Source: Flavobacteriales bacterium
Lineage (GTDB): Bacteria; Bacteroidota; Bacteroidia; Flavobacteriales_F; PHOS-HE28
DNA: 64,000 nt
Reading direction: 5' to 3'
NCBI GenBank assembly: GCA_016715895.1
Contig: JADJXH010000004.1
Span: forward strand, 434,001 to 498,000
Of the stretch, positions 32,569-41,095 are shown in pieces. The notes below the pieces were generated by a model. That model was not told where the DNA came from. It saw only the letters and a list, made by a program, of their open reading frames with translations, and did no database searches. The stretch's first letter is position 1. Each line of letters begins with the position of its first letter. Made by a program: the position numbers and the translations under genes.

Positions 32569-33558
32569 ATGATCAAGAAGGTGCACATCCGCAACTTCAA
32601 GACGCTGAAGGACCTGGCCTTTCCGTGCACCCGGATGAACGTGTTCATTGGTGACACCAGCACGGGGAAGTCCAACATCCTGGAGGCGCTCACCTTCTTT
32701 TCCCGGGGCGCTTTGAACGGAAACAAGTTCGATCAACGGTTGATCCGTTACGAGAAGCCGGAGGACCTCTTCGCCATGCACGACCTTTCGGAGCCTGTTG
32801 TAGTGGATATCGGGGCGCTTCGGATGGAGCTGGGCTATTCCATGGGCACATTCCACTTGGGGTTCTCCGAGCTCAAGCGCCCCGGAACCAAACTCAAGCC
32901 CTTGCCAGGTTCAACCATGGATGGCTTCGGAAACTTACCAGCACGCTCACCCCTTCAATTCAGGACACCGGTCCGCCGCTACGAGTACGTGGCCGATGCG
33001 CCGTTCGGCCCGAACATGTTCAAGGAGCTCGAGCCGCCGTACGGGTCCAACCTGCCCGGCCTGCTGGCGGCGAACAAGCCGCTCCGAACGGACATCAACA
33101 ACCTGCTTGCCCCTACGGGCATGCGGTTGAAGGTGAACCTGACGGACACTACGCTGATGGTGGTGCGCACCGTGGACGAGGATGTGGAAGAGCAGCTGCC
33201 CTACCGCATCGTATCGGACACCTTGAAGCGCTATTTGTTCCTGTACACCATCCTGGCCACGCACAAGGGCTACACCCTGCTGCTGGACGAGCCCGAACAG
33301 AACGCCTTTCCATTCTATGTGAAGCACACCGGGGAGATGATGGGCTTCGACAAGGACAACCAGTACTTCGTCACCACCCACAACCCGTACCTCTTCCGGT
33401 CCATCGTGGAGAAGACCCCCATGAAGGAGCTGTCCGTCCTCATCACCCACATCGGCCCTGACGGGTATACCCGGCTGAAGCGGCTCACCCCCACCGAGCT
33501 TGGCCAGCTGCTGGACATGGACGTGTTCTTCAACCTGGATCGGTTCGTGAAGCCATGA
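32569..33558 (+). CDS. AAA ATPase (OLD/AAA_21-like), first gene of defence candidate
   Basis: 329 residues, an SMC/RecF-like ATPase. The N-terminal start KKVHIRNFKTLKDL is typical of AAA_21/AAA_15 proteins. Walker A is G28-x4-GKS (GDTSTGKS, 28-35) and Walker B is TLLLDEPEQNAFP with D240-E241. A switch-like TTHNPYLF follows. There is no coiled coil and no nuclease domain, unlike full-length OLD or GajA. Its ATG has a TAACTTGC box 4 nt upstream, and its TGA overlaps the next start as ATGA. It is followed by a TOPRIM-like protein, which resembles the split ATPase plus TOPRIM layout of PARIS and AbiL-type systems (known families; membership not proven here). Probable sensor or clamp of an anti-phage system. 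Confidence 0.85.
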   Translation: MIKKVHIRNFKTLKDLAFPCTRMNVFIGDTSTGKSNILEALTFFSRGALNGNKFDQRLIRYEKPEDLFAMHDLSEPVVVDIGALRMELGYSMGTFHLGFSELKRPGTKLKPLPGSTMDGFGNLPARSPLQFRTPVRRYEYVADAPFGPNMFKELEPPYGSNLPGLLAANKPLRTDINNLLAPTGMRLKVNLTDTTLMVVRTVDEDVEEQLPYRIVSDTLKRYLFLYTILATHKGYTLLLDEPEQNAFPFYVKHTGEMMGFDKDNQYFVTTHNPYLFRSIVEKTPMKELSVLITHIGPDGYTRLKRLTPTELGQLLDMDVFFNLDRFVKP

Positions 33559-34031
33559 GCCCGGTGATCGTGGTGGAATGCGACAACGATGAGCTGTTGC
33601 TCCGGCTCCTGGGCGTGCCGCGCAAACGCATCCGGCACGAGGGCAACCGCGAAGAGGTGGTGAAGCATGTGCTCAAGCAGGACCCGAAGCTGTTCGTAGG
33701 GTTGATCGACGAGGACCCGGGCACCACGCACGGGCACCAGCGGCGCAGTTTCAAGAACGGTGTGGACCGGTACGGGGTGCTTCGCGCCGCGCACGGCGAA
33801 CGCCAGCTGGTGGTGCTGCGGCCCACCTTGGAAGGCTGGCTGATCGCTGCGGTGCATGCCTGCGGCGGCCGGATGAGCGCGTTGGACAAGGGCCTCAGCG
33901 ACGATCGGTACCAGCTTCACCGGCAGTTCTCTCCCCGGGGCGATCAGCGGATGAAGAAGGTGGTGGCGTACTTGCAGAAGAAGGGCTCCAAGCACCTGGT
34001 GGAGCTGCGCAAGGCACTGGCGAAGGATTGA
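33555..34031 (+). CDS. TOPRIM-like protein, second gene of defence candidate
   Basis: 158 residues. The N-terminal block IVVECDNDELLLRLLG places a glutamate at E8 with D10 and D12, and LFVGLIDEDPGTTH gives D52-x-D54. A glutamate followed by DxD on successive strands is the metal-binding pattern of TOPRIM nucleases such as OLD-type and DUF4435/DUF3226/DUF4276 proteins. RPTLEGWLIAAV is another conserved-looking helix. It is shorter than AriB of PARIS (about 300 residues). It overlaps the ATPase by 4 nt (ATGA) and its TGA shares one base with the next ATG (TGATG), so the three proteins are probably made in fixed ratio. Likely the nuclease or effector arm; family assignment is by motif only. Confidence 0.65.
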   Translation: MSPVIVVECDNDELLLRLLGVPRKRIRHEGNREEVVKHVLKQDPKLFVGLIDEDPGTTHGHQRRSFKNGVDRYGVLRAAHGERQLVVLRPTLEGWLIAAVHACGGRMSALDKGLSDDRYQLHRQFSPRGDQRMKKVVAYLQKKGSKHLVELRKALAKD

Positions 34032-34735
34032 TGGCCACCTTCCTCACCGCCACCGACAGCAGCGCCGCCATCGAGCGTGTGATCCGCGAGGCGAGCGGTG
34101 CGCTCACCCTGATCAGTGCGTTCGTCTTTCCCCGCATTGTACACCTGCAGCGCTTGCAGGATGCTGCGGAGAGCGGCGTGGAGATCACCATCCTCTTCGG
34201 CAAGAAACCCATGGACCAGGGCGTGTTCCGCGATCTGCGCGAACTGCCGAACATGCGGCTCTACTTCCTGAAGGAGCTGCATGCCAAGTGCTACTTCAAC
34301 GAGCAGGAGGGCGTGGTCACCAGTTTGAACCTGCTGGGCGGCTCCGAGCGGAACAACCGCGAAATGGGCGTGCTGCTGCGGGCGGATGCCGATGCAGAGG
34401 CTTACGCGGCCATGTGCAAGGAGGCGCGCAGCATCGTACGCGTGGCGGACCTCATCCACAGCACCGTTCCGGACCGCAAGTTGGAGGCGCCACGCAAGGA
34501 ATGGGACCAACGCGTACAGGCCATACCCGCTTCGCTCGATGCCGAGGGGCAGGCGTTGAGCAGCATCGACAAGGTGCGTCGCAAGCATCCACGGGCCTAC
34601 CAGCGCTGGACCCCAGAGGAGGATGCGCTGATCCTGGAGATGTTGGACAAGGGCATGGCGCGGCTCGCGATCAGTGAGGTCCTGCAGCGGCAGCCGTCGG
34701 CGATCGCGTACCGGATCCAGCGGTTGCGGCCGTGA
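34031..34735 (+). CDS. PLD-like nuclease with C-terminal HTH, third gene of defence candidate
   Basis: 234 residues. The N-terminal ~120 residues form a phospholipase D-like fold with a single HKD-type motif: H84-A-K86 (ELHAKCYFN) followed by SLNL (S98, N100) and E111. A single motif per chain is the pattern of Nuc and of BfiI/NgoFVII-type restriction nucleases, which act as dimers. The C-terminus (about 192-234, RWTPEEDALILEMLDKGMAR) is a SANT/Myb-like helix-turn-helix that would contact DNA. No signal peptide, so cytoplasmic nuclease is likelier than lipase. Start ATG 34031 overlaps the previous stop by one base. Its own stop overlaps a possible GTG (34732) in frame with the Crp-like gene. 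Confidence 0.75.
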   Translation: MATFLTATDSSAAIERVIREASGALTLISAFVFPRIVHLQRLQDAAESGVEITILFGKKPMDQGVFRDLRELPNMRLYFLKELHAKCYFNEQEGVVTSLNLLGGSERNNREMGVLLRADADAEAYAAMCKEARSIVRVADLIHSTVPDRKLEAPRKEWDQRVQAIPASLDAEGQALSSIDKVRRKHPRAYQRWTPEEDALILEMLDKGMARLAISEVLQRQPSAIAYRIQRLRP

Positions 34736-34800
34736 GCTTGAACCGGGCGCCCCCCGCACAACCCCTCCTCGCCGGTCGTTACTTGGCACCGCTGTGCGCC

Positions 34801-35406
34801 ATGCCCGCTGTTGACCCCCACCCCGCCCTCGCCGCCGCCGCGGCCTACATCCGCACCCTGGTCGACCCCGACGAGGAGAGCCTGCGCGGCCTGATGGACC
34901 GCTGTGCGGTGCGCACCGTGCCACGCCGTCACTACCTGAGCCGCAGTGGCGACAGCATCGACGAGGTCCACTACATCCACCAGGGACTTGTGCGCGTGGT
35001 GCTGGTGGACCGCGGCGGAACGGAGCACACCAGCCACCTGGCCTACGAAGGCCTGCGGTTCGCGGAGTACACCGCCTACCTCACCCGCACCCCGGCGGCC
35101 TACGAGCTGCAAGCCCTGGAGGACACCACGGTGGTGGCGATGCCGCGCGCGGCGATCGAATGGGGCTACGCCCACATGCGCGGCGGTGAGCGGCTGGGCC
35201 GGCTGGTGGCCGAGCAGTACTTCATCTACCTGGACCGGCGGGTGCGCGGCCTGCTCACCGTGCCGCCGCAGGAGCGCTATGCCGAGCTCACCCGCATCTT
35301 CCCCGGCGTGCACGCCCGGGTGCCGCAGCACATGCTGGCCAGCTACCTGGGCATCACCCCCGAATACCTGAGCCGGATGAAGCGCGCCGCCCTGGGCCGA
35401 TCCTGA
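34801..35406 (+). CDS. Crp/Fnr-family transcriptional regulator
   Basis: 201 residues from ATG 34801. A cyclic-nucleotide-binding-like beta barrel (about 25-120: RHYLSRSGDSIDEVHYIHQGLVRVVLVDRGG) is followed by a helical linker and a short helix-turn-helix (RVPQHMLASYLGITPEYLSRMKR). The barrel lacks a recognisable cAMP phosphate-binding cassette, and the C-terminal domain is short, as in many Bacteroidota members that regulate a neighbouring oxidoreductase. An in-frame GTG at 34732 would overlap the PLD gene stop as GTGA and add 23 residues without recognisable features. The next gene, 46 nt downstream on the same strand, encodes an SDR. Confidence 0.88.
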   Translation: MPAVDPHPALAAAAAYIRTLVDPDEESLRGLMDRCAVRTVPRRHYLSRSGDSIDEVHYIHQGLVRVVLVDRGGTEHTSHLAYEGLRFAEYTAYLTRTPAAYELQALEDTTVVAMPRAAIEWGYAHMRGGERLGRLVAEQYFIYLDRRVRGLLTVPPQERYAELTRIFPGVHARVPQHMLASYLGITPEYLSRMKRAALGRS

Positions 35407-35440
35407 ACCTAGGTCAACGTTCCGCGGGGCACCGCCGCCG

Positions 35441-35448
35441 GTGCTTTG
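35441..35448 (+). promoter_or_regulatory. Promoter-like box abutting the SDR start
   Basis: GTGCTTTG ends 4 nt before the ATG at 35453; two mismatches to TAnnTTTG, but the TTTG and the spacing fit the local pattern. Confidence 0.3.
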
Positions 35449-35452
35449 CGGC

Positions 35453-36247
35453 ATGCAACACCCGACCGCCCCCCGCCCCTTGTGCCTGCTCACCGGTGCC
35501 TCCTCGGGCATCGGCAGGGAACTGGCCGCTGCACTCGCCGCACGCGGCATCGACCTCATCCTGGTGGCCCGCCGTCGCGACCGGCTGGAGGAACTGGCCA
35601 CCGCCTTGCGCGCGCAGCACGGCATCGCTGTGCATGTACGCCCCGCCGACCTCAGCGACCCGCACAACGCCGAGGCCCTGTACCGCGCGGTGTCCGCCGA
35701 AGGCCTGCAGCCGGAGCTGCTGGTGAACAACGCCGGCATGGGCCTGCACGGCCCGTTCGTGGACACCGACCTGGAGGCCGAGCTGCGCATAGTGCGGCTG
35801 AACATGGGGTCGCTGGTGGTGCTCACCAAGCTGGCGGTCGCCGACATGCGGGCGGCGGGTCGCGGCCGCATCATGAATCTGGCCTCGCTGGTGGCGTTCT
35901 GGCCCTTCCCGCGCTTCACGGTGTACGCGGCCACGAAGGCCTTCGTGCTCAGCTTCTCGGAGGCCCTGCGCGCGGAGCTGGCGGGCAGCGGCGTCAGCGT
36001 CACCGCCCTGTGCCCGGGCACGGCGGACACCGAGTTCACCACGCCCGCCATGGCGGCCACCAACGCCTACAGCGCCAACCCGCCGATGGATCCGAAGGTG
36101 ATCGCCGCACGCGGGGCCGAAGCCCTGCTGCAGGGCGAGGGCACCGTGGTGGTGGGCCTGCGCAACCAGCTCATCGCACAGACGCCCCGCTTCACACCCC
36201 GTGACCTGATGGTGCGCATCACGGGCCACCTGAGCAGCCCGCGATGA
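35453..36247 (+). CDS. Short-chain dehydrogenase/reductase
   Basis: 264 residues, classical SDR. The nucleotide-binding TGASSGIG is at 14-21, NNAG near 92, a serine in LASL and the catalytic pair Y158-x3-K162 (YAATK). R-R-x-D-R-L after beta strand 2 (ARRRDRLEEL) suggests a preference for NADPH. The substrate is unknown; members of this subgroup (SDR family, often annotated DltE-like) are promiscuous. It follows the Crp-like regulator, which may control it. Confidence 0.93.
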   Translation: MQHPTAPRPLCLLTGASSGIGRELAAALAARGIDLILVARRRDRLEELATALRAQHGIAVHVRPADLSDPHNAEALYRAVSAEGLQPELLVNNAGMGLHGPFVDTDLEAELRIVRLNMGSLVVLTKLAVADMRAAGRGRIMNLASLVAFWPFPRFTVYAATKAFVLSFSEALRAELAGSGVSVTALCPGTADTEFTTPAMAATNAYSANPPMDPKVIAARGAEALLQGEGTVVVGLRNQLIAQTPRFTPRDLMVRITGHLSSPR

Positions 36248-36320
36248 CGGCGCATGGACCGCACCATTTCGCGGGAACGGTGTTCACTTTGCCGCGCCCA
36301 CCCATCCGGCGAACACGACC

Positions 36321-36680
36321 ATGATGAAGATCTACCACCTGGCCACCTGCACCACCTGCCAGCGCATCCTGAAGGAGATCCCCAGGCTCAAGCGCTTCGA
36401 GCTGCAGGACATCAAGACGCAGCCCATCACGGCCAGGCAGCTCGACGAACTGAAGAAGATGGCGGGCAGCTACGAGGCGCTGTTCAGCCGCGTGGCGCTC
36501 AAGTACCGCGCGCTCGGCCTGAACACCATGACGCTCACCGAGAAGGACTACCGCGCATACATCCTGCAGGAGTACACCTTCCTGAAGCGCCCCGTGGTGG
36601 TGATCGGGAAGGACATCTTCATCGGCAACGCACCGAAGGTGGTGCAGGCGATGGTGGCTGCGAGCGCCGAAGCCAGGTAG
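36321..36680 (+). CDS. ArsC/Spx-family thioredoxin-fold protein
   Basis: 119 residues with the ArsC/Spx signature near the N-terminus: C10-T-T-C13-Q-R, then KEIPRLKRFELQDIKTQPIT. In true arsenate reductases the active cysteine sits in this loop, while Spx proteins have a CxxC redox switch; this one has CxxC but is not next to any ars gene. The conserved RPVVVIG block, which precedes the IGN turn, is present. A TCACTTTG box lies 29 nt upstream. Enzymatic identity is left open between arsenate-reductase-like oxidoreductase and Spx-like regulator. The second codon is also ATG, so the start may be 36324. Confidence 0.8.
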   Translation: MMKIYHLATCTTCQRILKEIPRLKRFELQDIKTQPITARQLDELKKMAGSYEALFSRVALKYRALGLNTMTLTEKDYRAYILQEYTFLKRPVVVIGKDIFIGNAPKVVQAMVAASAEAR

Positions 36681-36791
36681 ACGGGTTCGTTGCGTCCGTG
36701 GCAACGGGCGTGGCGGATGCGCAAGGCGGCGAAGACCCGGGGTTGACGCGGACGGGAGACCTGTGATCCCGCGCCACACGACCACCGCGGC

Positions 36792-37712
36792 TCACTGGTC
36801 GCATACGCACCGCACCGACATGCCGTACTCCCGTTCGATGTTGTTGCGCAGCACTCCGGTCTGCGTATGGTTCAAGCCGCGATACCAGGCCTCCGGCGTG
36901 CCCTGGTCCGTGGCCGTCCACATGACGAACTGCTCACTGAGCGTGGTACCGAAGGCACCGAGCGAGCGCAGCGAACCGGGCCGGGCGTCGAACCCCGTGG
37001 CGCCGAACAAGGGATGACCGGTGAGCGCATCAGGGGACCAGAGCTGAACCGAACCCGCCAACCTGCTTCCCTGGCCCTGGGAGCCCCGATAGCCCACTGC
37101 GTCCGCCTGGGACGACGACATGCCCAGGAAGCGCTCCATCCGCTTCACCTCCTCGTCGCTGGGCAGGTGCCATCCGTCCGGGCACACCCCTTGAACGCCG
37201 CTCGGGTCCGCAGCGCTGCCCGCGGCACCCTGCATGGCGGCCGGCCAGTTGTACAGCACTCCGTAGTTCTGGTACTCCGCTGTGCCCATGGCGGCGTTCA
37301 CATCCGTGCCCATGTATCCATGCACGTAATAATACCAACCCGTGGTGCTTCCGGCGTTGCCGGGATACACGATCGGCAGGTAGCGCAGGTTCCCGGCCAT
37401 CCAGCACTGATCGCCGATCATCACGGCCGTATAGGTGTTGCCGTCCCGCGCATCCTCGAAGGTCCACGTGGTGAGGGGGGCGATGTGGGCCGTGTCGATC
37501 GTGCTCAGCTCAAGGCTCTCGACCGTACCGTCCATGAGGCGGATGTGCATGGCGGGCGACATCCCCTGTTCGAAGCTGATGCTGTCGATGGTGGTGGTGG
37601 GATGGGCGACCACGCCGCCCCCGAGGAGGTGGACGCGGTGCTCATGCTGTGCGACGGCGACGATGCCGGCCAGGGCGATCGCTGCGGAAGTGGTGGTCCA
37701 ACGGAGATTCAT
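36792..37712 (-). CDS. FISUMP-domain secreted protein
   Basis: 306 residues. Signal peptide (about 1-21) followed by a short module (about 28-80: HLLGGGVVAHPTTTIDSISF, MHIRLMDGTVESLELSTIDT) that resembles a module in the preceding gene. From about 90 a FISUMP domain (Fibrobacter succinogenes major paralogous domain) is clear: DARDGNTYTAVMIGDQCWMAGNLRYLP, YGVLYNWPAAM, VCPDGWHLPSDEEVKRME, and a cysteine-containing C-terminus SVRCVCDQ. The start ATG 37712 overlaps the TGA of the upstream gene (ATGA). No sorting domain is visible; the partner upstream has one. Extracellular, role unknown. Confidence 0.88.
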   Translation of the reverse strand: MNLRWTTTSAAIALAGIVAVAQHEHRVHLLGGGVVAHPTTTIDSISFEQGMSPAMHIRLMDGTVESLELSTIDTAHIAPLTTWTFEDARDGNTYTAVMIGDQCWMAGNLRYLPIVYPGNAGSTTGWYYYVHGYMGTDVNAAMGTAEYQNYGVLYNWPAAMQGAAGSAADPSGVQGVCPDGWHLPSDEEVKRMERFLGMSSSQADAVGYRGSQGQGSRLAGSVQLWSPDALTGHPLFGATGFDARPGSLRSLGAFGTTLSEQFVMWTATDQGTPEAWYRGLNHTQTGVLRNNIEREYGMSVRCVCDQ

Positions 37713-38215
37713 TGCACAAGGATCGACGTGGTGAGCACAAGATCGCGGCCGGTGGCCCGGAAGAGGAACAGGCCGGCGCCCAGGTGATGCGGATCGTAGA
37801 CGAGGGTGCTGCCGGCGTCGGGCTGGTCCGGCAGGCGGTCCACCACACGCCCCTGGGCATCCAGCACCTCCACGATGAAGGGCGCACCCCCATCGGGCAG
37901 GGCCACGAGCACAGGCCCGTCCGCCGGATTGGGATGGATGGTGAGCGCACCGCGCGCCGGCCGATCGGCCAGCCCCGTGTTGATGTCCGTGAACGCGTAG
38001 GAGCGCACGTCCACGAACGCGTGCGACACGGTGGTCCCATTGAGCAGGTGGATCTTCATCGTCGCCCCATCGAACTTGATGCTCCGGATGTCCGGGGTCG
38101 GGTACAGCTCCACGGTGCCGTTCATCAGCTGGAGAACAAGGTCCTGCGCGCGGCCTGTGCGCGGCACGAGCGCCAGGGCGAACAACAGGACGATCAAGAG
38201 GGTGCGGGTCTTCAT
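37709..38215 (-). CDS. Small secreted protein with T9SS sorting domain
   Basis: 168 residues. Signal peptide (MKTRTLLIVLLFALALVPRTGRAQ), a ~60-residue module (LVLQLMNGTVELYPTPDIRSIKF, MKIHLLNGTTVSHAF) and a type A sorting domain for the type IX system (LTIHPNPADGPVLVALP, EVLDAQGRVVDRL, LGAGLFLFRATG). So the protein is little more than one short module and a sorting signal. Its stop overlaps the FISUMP gene start by 4 nt, which points to a secreted pair. A CATCTTTG box (38240-38233) lies 17 nt upstream of the ATG. Confidence 0.85.
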   Translation of the reverse strand: MKTRTLLIVLLFALALVPRTGRAQDLVLQLMNGTVELYPTPDIRSIKFDGATMKIHLLNGTTVSHAFVDVRSYAFTDINTGLADRPARGALTIHPNPADGPVLVALPDGGAPFIVEVLDAQGRVVDRLPDQPDAGSTLVYDPHHLGAGLFLFRATGRDLVLTTSILVQ

Positions 38216-38369
38216 CGCGGATGGCTTCGCGCCAAAGATGGGGCATGGGGACGCATCCGGCACCCCGGCCGCGTGCGCCTTCAGCACACCTGCCCACGGC
38301 GATCATCGACATCCGCAGCTGTCGCACCAAGGGCGGTGATGGTGCGTTCCACCGGCCGGCGATCACCCG

Positions 38370-39518
38370 TCAGGGTCCCAGCATCCGCTCGATCGCCGCC
38401 TTCGTCCCCTCATAGTCCGCATCGTCGCGCGCATAGGCGTCCTGCAGCTCCCGCGCACGCATCAGCAGGGACCGTGCCGCCGCGGGATCACGTTCCAGCA
38501 GAGCCTCTCCCAGCCAGGCGTGAAAGGAATACTCGTTCGGATAGAACGTGATGGCCTGGCGCAACAAGGCGATCACGTGATCCGGGTGGCCGCCGTTCTC
38601 CAGGCGGGACAGCAGTCCATTGGCCTCGGCAAGGTCCCATGGCAGGGTGCCGCCCAGGAAGGACCACGAAGCCTCCAGCTCCTTCACCAATTGCGCCGGT
38701 GGCGGCGGCACATGCAGCAGCGCGTAGTTCTCGTCCACCGGCGCCAGGGAATCGCGCAGTGCGTAGGGCCTGAAGAGCGTGGCCAGCAGGTCGGGGAAGG
38801 CGATGATGGGCAGGGAGGTATGGCCCGCGCTCGGGTACTCCTTGAAGAACACCCGGTCGCCCGCGCGGGTGGGAAGCGCATCGTGCATGGCCCTCGTCAG
38901 GCCCGCATGGTGACCGCCATCCTTGAACCGTTCCGGTCCCCCGACGGCCAGCAGCACCCGCTCATCCTTCGCGTGTTGCAGGCGCTCCATCACCAGGGGC
39001 AGCGAACGGTCCACCTGGTGCAACGGCGACAAGGCGATCACCGCATCGAACGCCGCGGGTGCCGCCAGGTAGGCGTAAAGAGCGAAACTGGCCGAGAAGG
39101 AGTGCCCCACCAGTACGGTGATGTCGCCCGGGTGATAGGGCGTCAGCAGCCCGGGCAGCTCCTGCGTGAGCATGGTGAGCAAAGGCGTGGTCGGCTGCGT
39201 GATGCTGTCCGGCGCGCACTCCTTCACGCGGTCGGCGTGGGGCACGGTGATCACGATGGCCTGGGGCACCTCGTGGGTGTACTGCAGGAAGCGGATGTCG
39301 TTCAGGGCCGGGCCGATGAACCACTCGTGCTGCCCATCGAGCAGGATGAACACCGGCATGCGGACCTCAGGACCCGCGAGCCGGTGGAACTCGGGCAGGT
39401 GCACCAGCACGGTGCGCTCGGTACCGAAGGCTTCCGAAGTGAAACGGAGGGTGTCCGTACGCTGGGCCGGTGCCAGGTTACAGGCCCCGGCGAGCAGCAG
39501 GACGATCGACCAGCGCAT
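38370..39518 (-). CDS. Alpha/beta-hydrolase esterase (Esterase D/Fes-like) with C-terminal TPR
   Basis: 382 residues. A signal sequence (MRWSIVLLLAGACNLAPAQ) is followed by a PF00756-type esterase fold: VFILLDGQHEWF, the nucleophile elbow GHSFSAS with S140, and a likely catalytic histidine in YPSAGHTSLP. It contains an in-register GAC in the signal region (AGAC), so lipid attachment is possible but the lipobox is poor. The last ~90 residues read as TPR-like helices (HPDHVIALLRQAITFYPNEY, AWLGEALLERDPAAARSLL). Family members hydrolyse siderophore esters, S-formylglutathione or carbohydrate esters; substrate unknown. CAACTTTG sits 4 nt before the ATG. Divergent from rpoN. Confidence 0.85.
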   Translation of the reverse strand: MRWSIVLLLAGACNLAPAQRTDTLRFTSEAFGTERTVLVHLPEFHRLAGPEVRMPVFILLDGQHEWFIGPALNDIRFLQYTHEVPQAIVITVPHADRVKECAPDSITQPTTPLLTMLTQELPGLLTPYHPGDITVLVGHSFSASFALYAYLAAPAAFDAVIALSPLHQVDRSLPLVMERLQHAKDERVLLAVGGPERFKDGGHHAGLTRAMHDALPTRAGDRVFFKEYPSAGHTSLPIIAFPDLLATLFRPYALRDSLAPVDENYALLHVPPPPAQLVKELEASWSFLGGTLPWDLAEANGLLSRLENGGHPDHVIALLRQAITFYPNEYSFHAWLGEALLERDPAAARSLLMRARELQDAYARDDADYEGTKAAIERMLGP

Positions 39519-39522
39519 GGCG

Positions 39523-39530
39523 CAAAGTTG
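39523..39530 (-). promoter_or_regulatory. Promoter-like box abutting the esterase start
   Basis: CAACTTTG on the minus strand, one mismatch to TAnnTTTG, 4 nt before the ATG at 39518. Confidence 0.4.
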
Positions 39531-39580
39531 CACCGATGCCCGGCCCCCAACGGTTCCACCGCCCGTAAATTCGCCCCGCG

Positions 39581-41056
39581 ATGTTGAAGCAAGGCCTTTT
39601 CCAGAAGCTGCAGCAGAAGCTGAGCCCGCAGCAGATCCAGCTGATGAAGCTGCTGCAGGTGCCGACGGCCGAGCTGGAGCAACGCATCAAGCAGGAGATG
39701 GAGGAGAACCCGGCCCTGGAGGAGGGCGAGGACGGCGCCGACGAGGAGATGCCCACCGAGGAGCAGGCCATCGCCGAGAACGAGGACAGCGCCATCGACG
39801 GCGAGGAGGCGGGCACCGACGACCGGGACGAGATCGACCTGAGCGACTACTTCCCGGACGACGACACGCCGGACTACAAGCTGCAGGTGAACAACCGCAG
39901 CGCCGACGACGAGGAACGTGAGGTGCCGCTGGCCGGAGGCACATCCTTCCAGGAGGCCCTGATGCAGCAGCTGGCCCTGCGCGACATCGACGAGCGCACC
40001 GAGCTGCTGGGGCAGCACCTCATCGGCAACCTGGACGAGGACGGCTACCTGCGGCGCGACCTGGCCAGCATCGTGAACGACCTGGCCTTCACCCTGAACA
40101 TGAGCACGGACACCGCGGAGCTGGAGCGGGCGCTGCGCGAGGTGCAGGCCCTGGACCCCGCGGGGATCGGCGCGCGCGACCTGCGCGAGTGCCTGCTGCT
40201 GCAACTGGAACGGCTCCCGCGCGAGGTGGACACCATCACCGCCCGCGAGGTGATCGCCAGGCACTTCGAGGCCTTCAGCAAGAAGCACTACGACCGCATC
40301 GTGGAGCGCATGGAGATCACCGAGGAGGACCTGAAGGCCGCCGTGGACGTGATCGTGCACCTGAACCCCAAGCCCGGCAACACCGCGCGCGACACGACCA
40401 AGCCTACGCAGGAGATCGTGCCCGACTTCCAGGTGCTGTCCATCGACGGGCAGCTGGAGCTCACCCTCAACGGGCGCAACGCGCCCGAGCTGCGCATCAG
40501 CCGGCAGTACCGCGACATGATCGCCGAGTACCAGCGGCACAAGAAGGACAAGGAGCAGCGCGAGGCCCTGCAGTTCATCAAGCAGAAGCTCGACGCCGCC
40601 AAGTGGTTCATCGACGCCATCAAGCAGCGCCAGCACACCCTGCTGGTGACCATGGAGGCCATCATGGAGCACCAGCGCGACTACTTCCTCACCGGCGACG
40701 AGACCAAGCTGCGGCCCATGATCCTGAAGGACATCGCCGAGAAGGTGCACCTGGACATCAGCACGGTGAGCCGCGTGGCCAACAGCAAGTACGTGCAGAC
40801 GAACTACGGCACGCTGCCGCTGAAGTACTTCTTCAGCGAAAGCCTGAGCACCGAGAGCGGCGAGGAGGTGAGCACCCGCGAGGTGAAGAAGATCCTGCAG
40901 GATGCCATCGATGCCGAGGAGAAGCGCAAACCACTGACGGACGACGAGCTCACCGCCCTGCTGAAGGAGAAGGGATACAACATCGCGCGCCGCACCGTGG
41001 CCAAGTACCGCGAACAGCTCAACATTCCGGTCGCCAGGCTGAGGAAGGAGCTATGA
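39581..41056 (+). CDS. rpoN: RNA polymerase sigma-54 factor
   Basis: 491 residues. Region I (5-26, GLFQKLQQKLSPQQIQLMKLLQ) is the activator-interacting segment. An acidic region II (about 45-110) is rich in D and E. The core-binding and DNA-binding domains follow, and the RpoN box ARRTVAKYRE lies at about 470-479. Length and all three parts are normal. A TAAATTCG box (39566-39573) lies 7 nt before the ATG. No sigma-54 activator gene is visible in the window, so its targets are elsewhere. Confidence 0.97.
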   Translation: MLKQGLFQKLQQKLSPQQIQLMKLLQVPTAELEQRIKQEMEENPALEEGEDGADEEMPTEEQAIAENEDSAIDGEEAGTDDRDEIDLSDYFPDDDTPDYKLQVNNRSADDEEREVPLAGGTSFQEALMQQLALRDIDERTELLGQHLIGNLDEDGYLRRDLASIVNDLAFTLNMSTDTAELERALREVQALDPAGIGARDLRECLLLQLERLPREVDTITAREVIARHFEAFSKKHYDRIVERMEITEEDLKAAVDVIVHLNPKPGNTARDTTKPTQEIVPDFQVLSIDGQLELTLNGRNAPELRISRQYRDMIAEYQRHKKDKEQREALQFIKQKLDAAKWFIDAIKQRQHTLLVTMEAIMEHQRDYFLTGDETKLRPMILKDIAEKVHLDISTVSRVANSKYVQTNYGTLPLKYFFSESLSTESGEEVSTREVKKILQDAIDAEEKRKPLTDDELTALLKEKGYNIARRTVAKYREQLNIPVARLRKEL

Positions 41057-41095
41057 GTGGCGAGATCCGAGCAGCGAGTGCCGTGTGGAATGCCG

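Noticed and set aside
34031..34735. Reading the PLD-like gene as a phospholipase
   Set aside because: There is only one HKD-like motif, no signal peptide, a SANT-type DNA-binding tail and a defence-like setting; nuclease is likelier.
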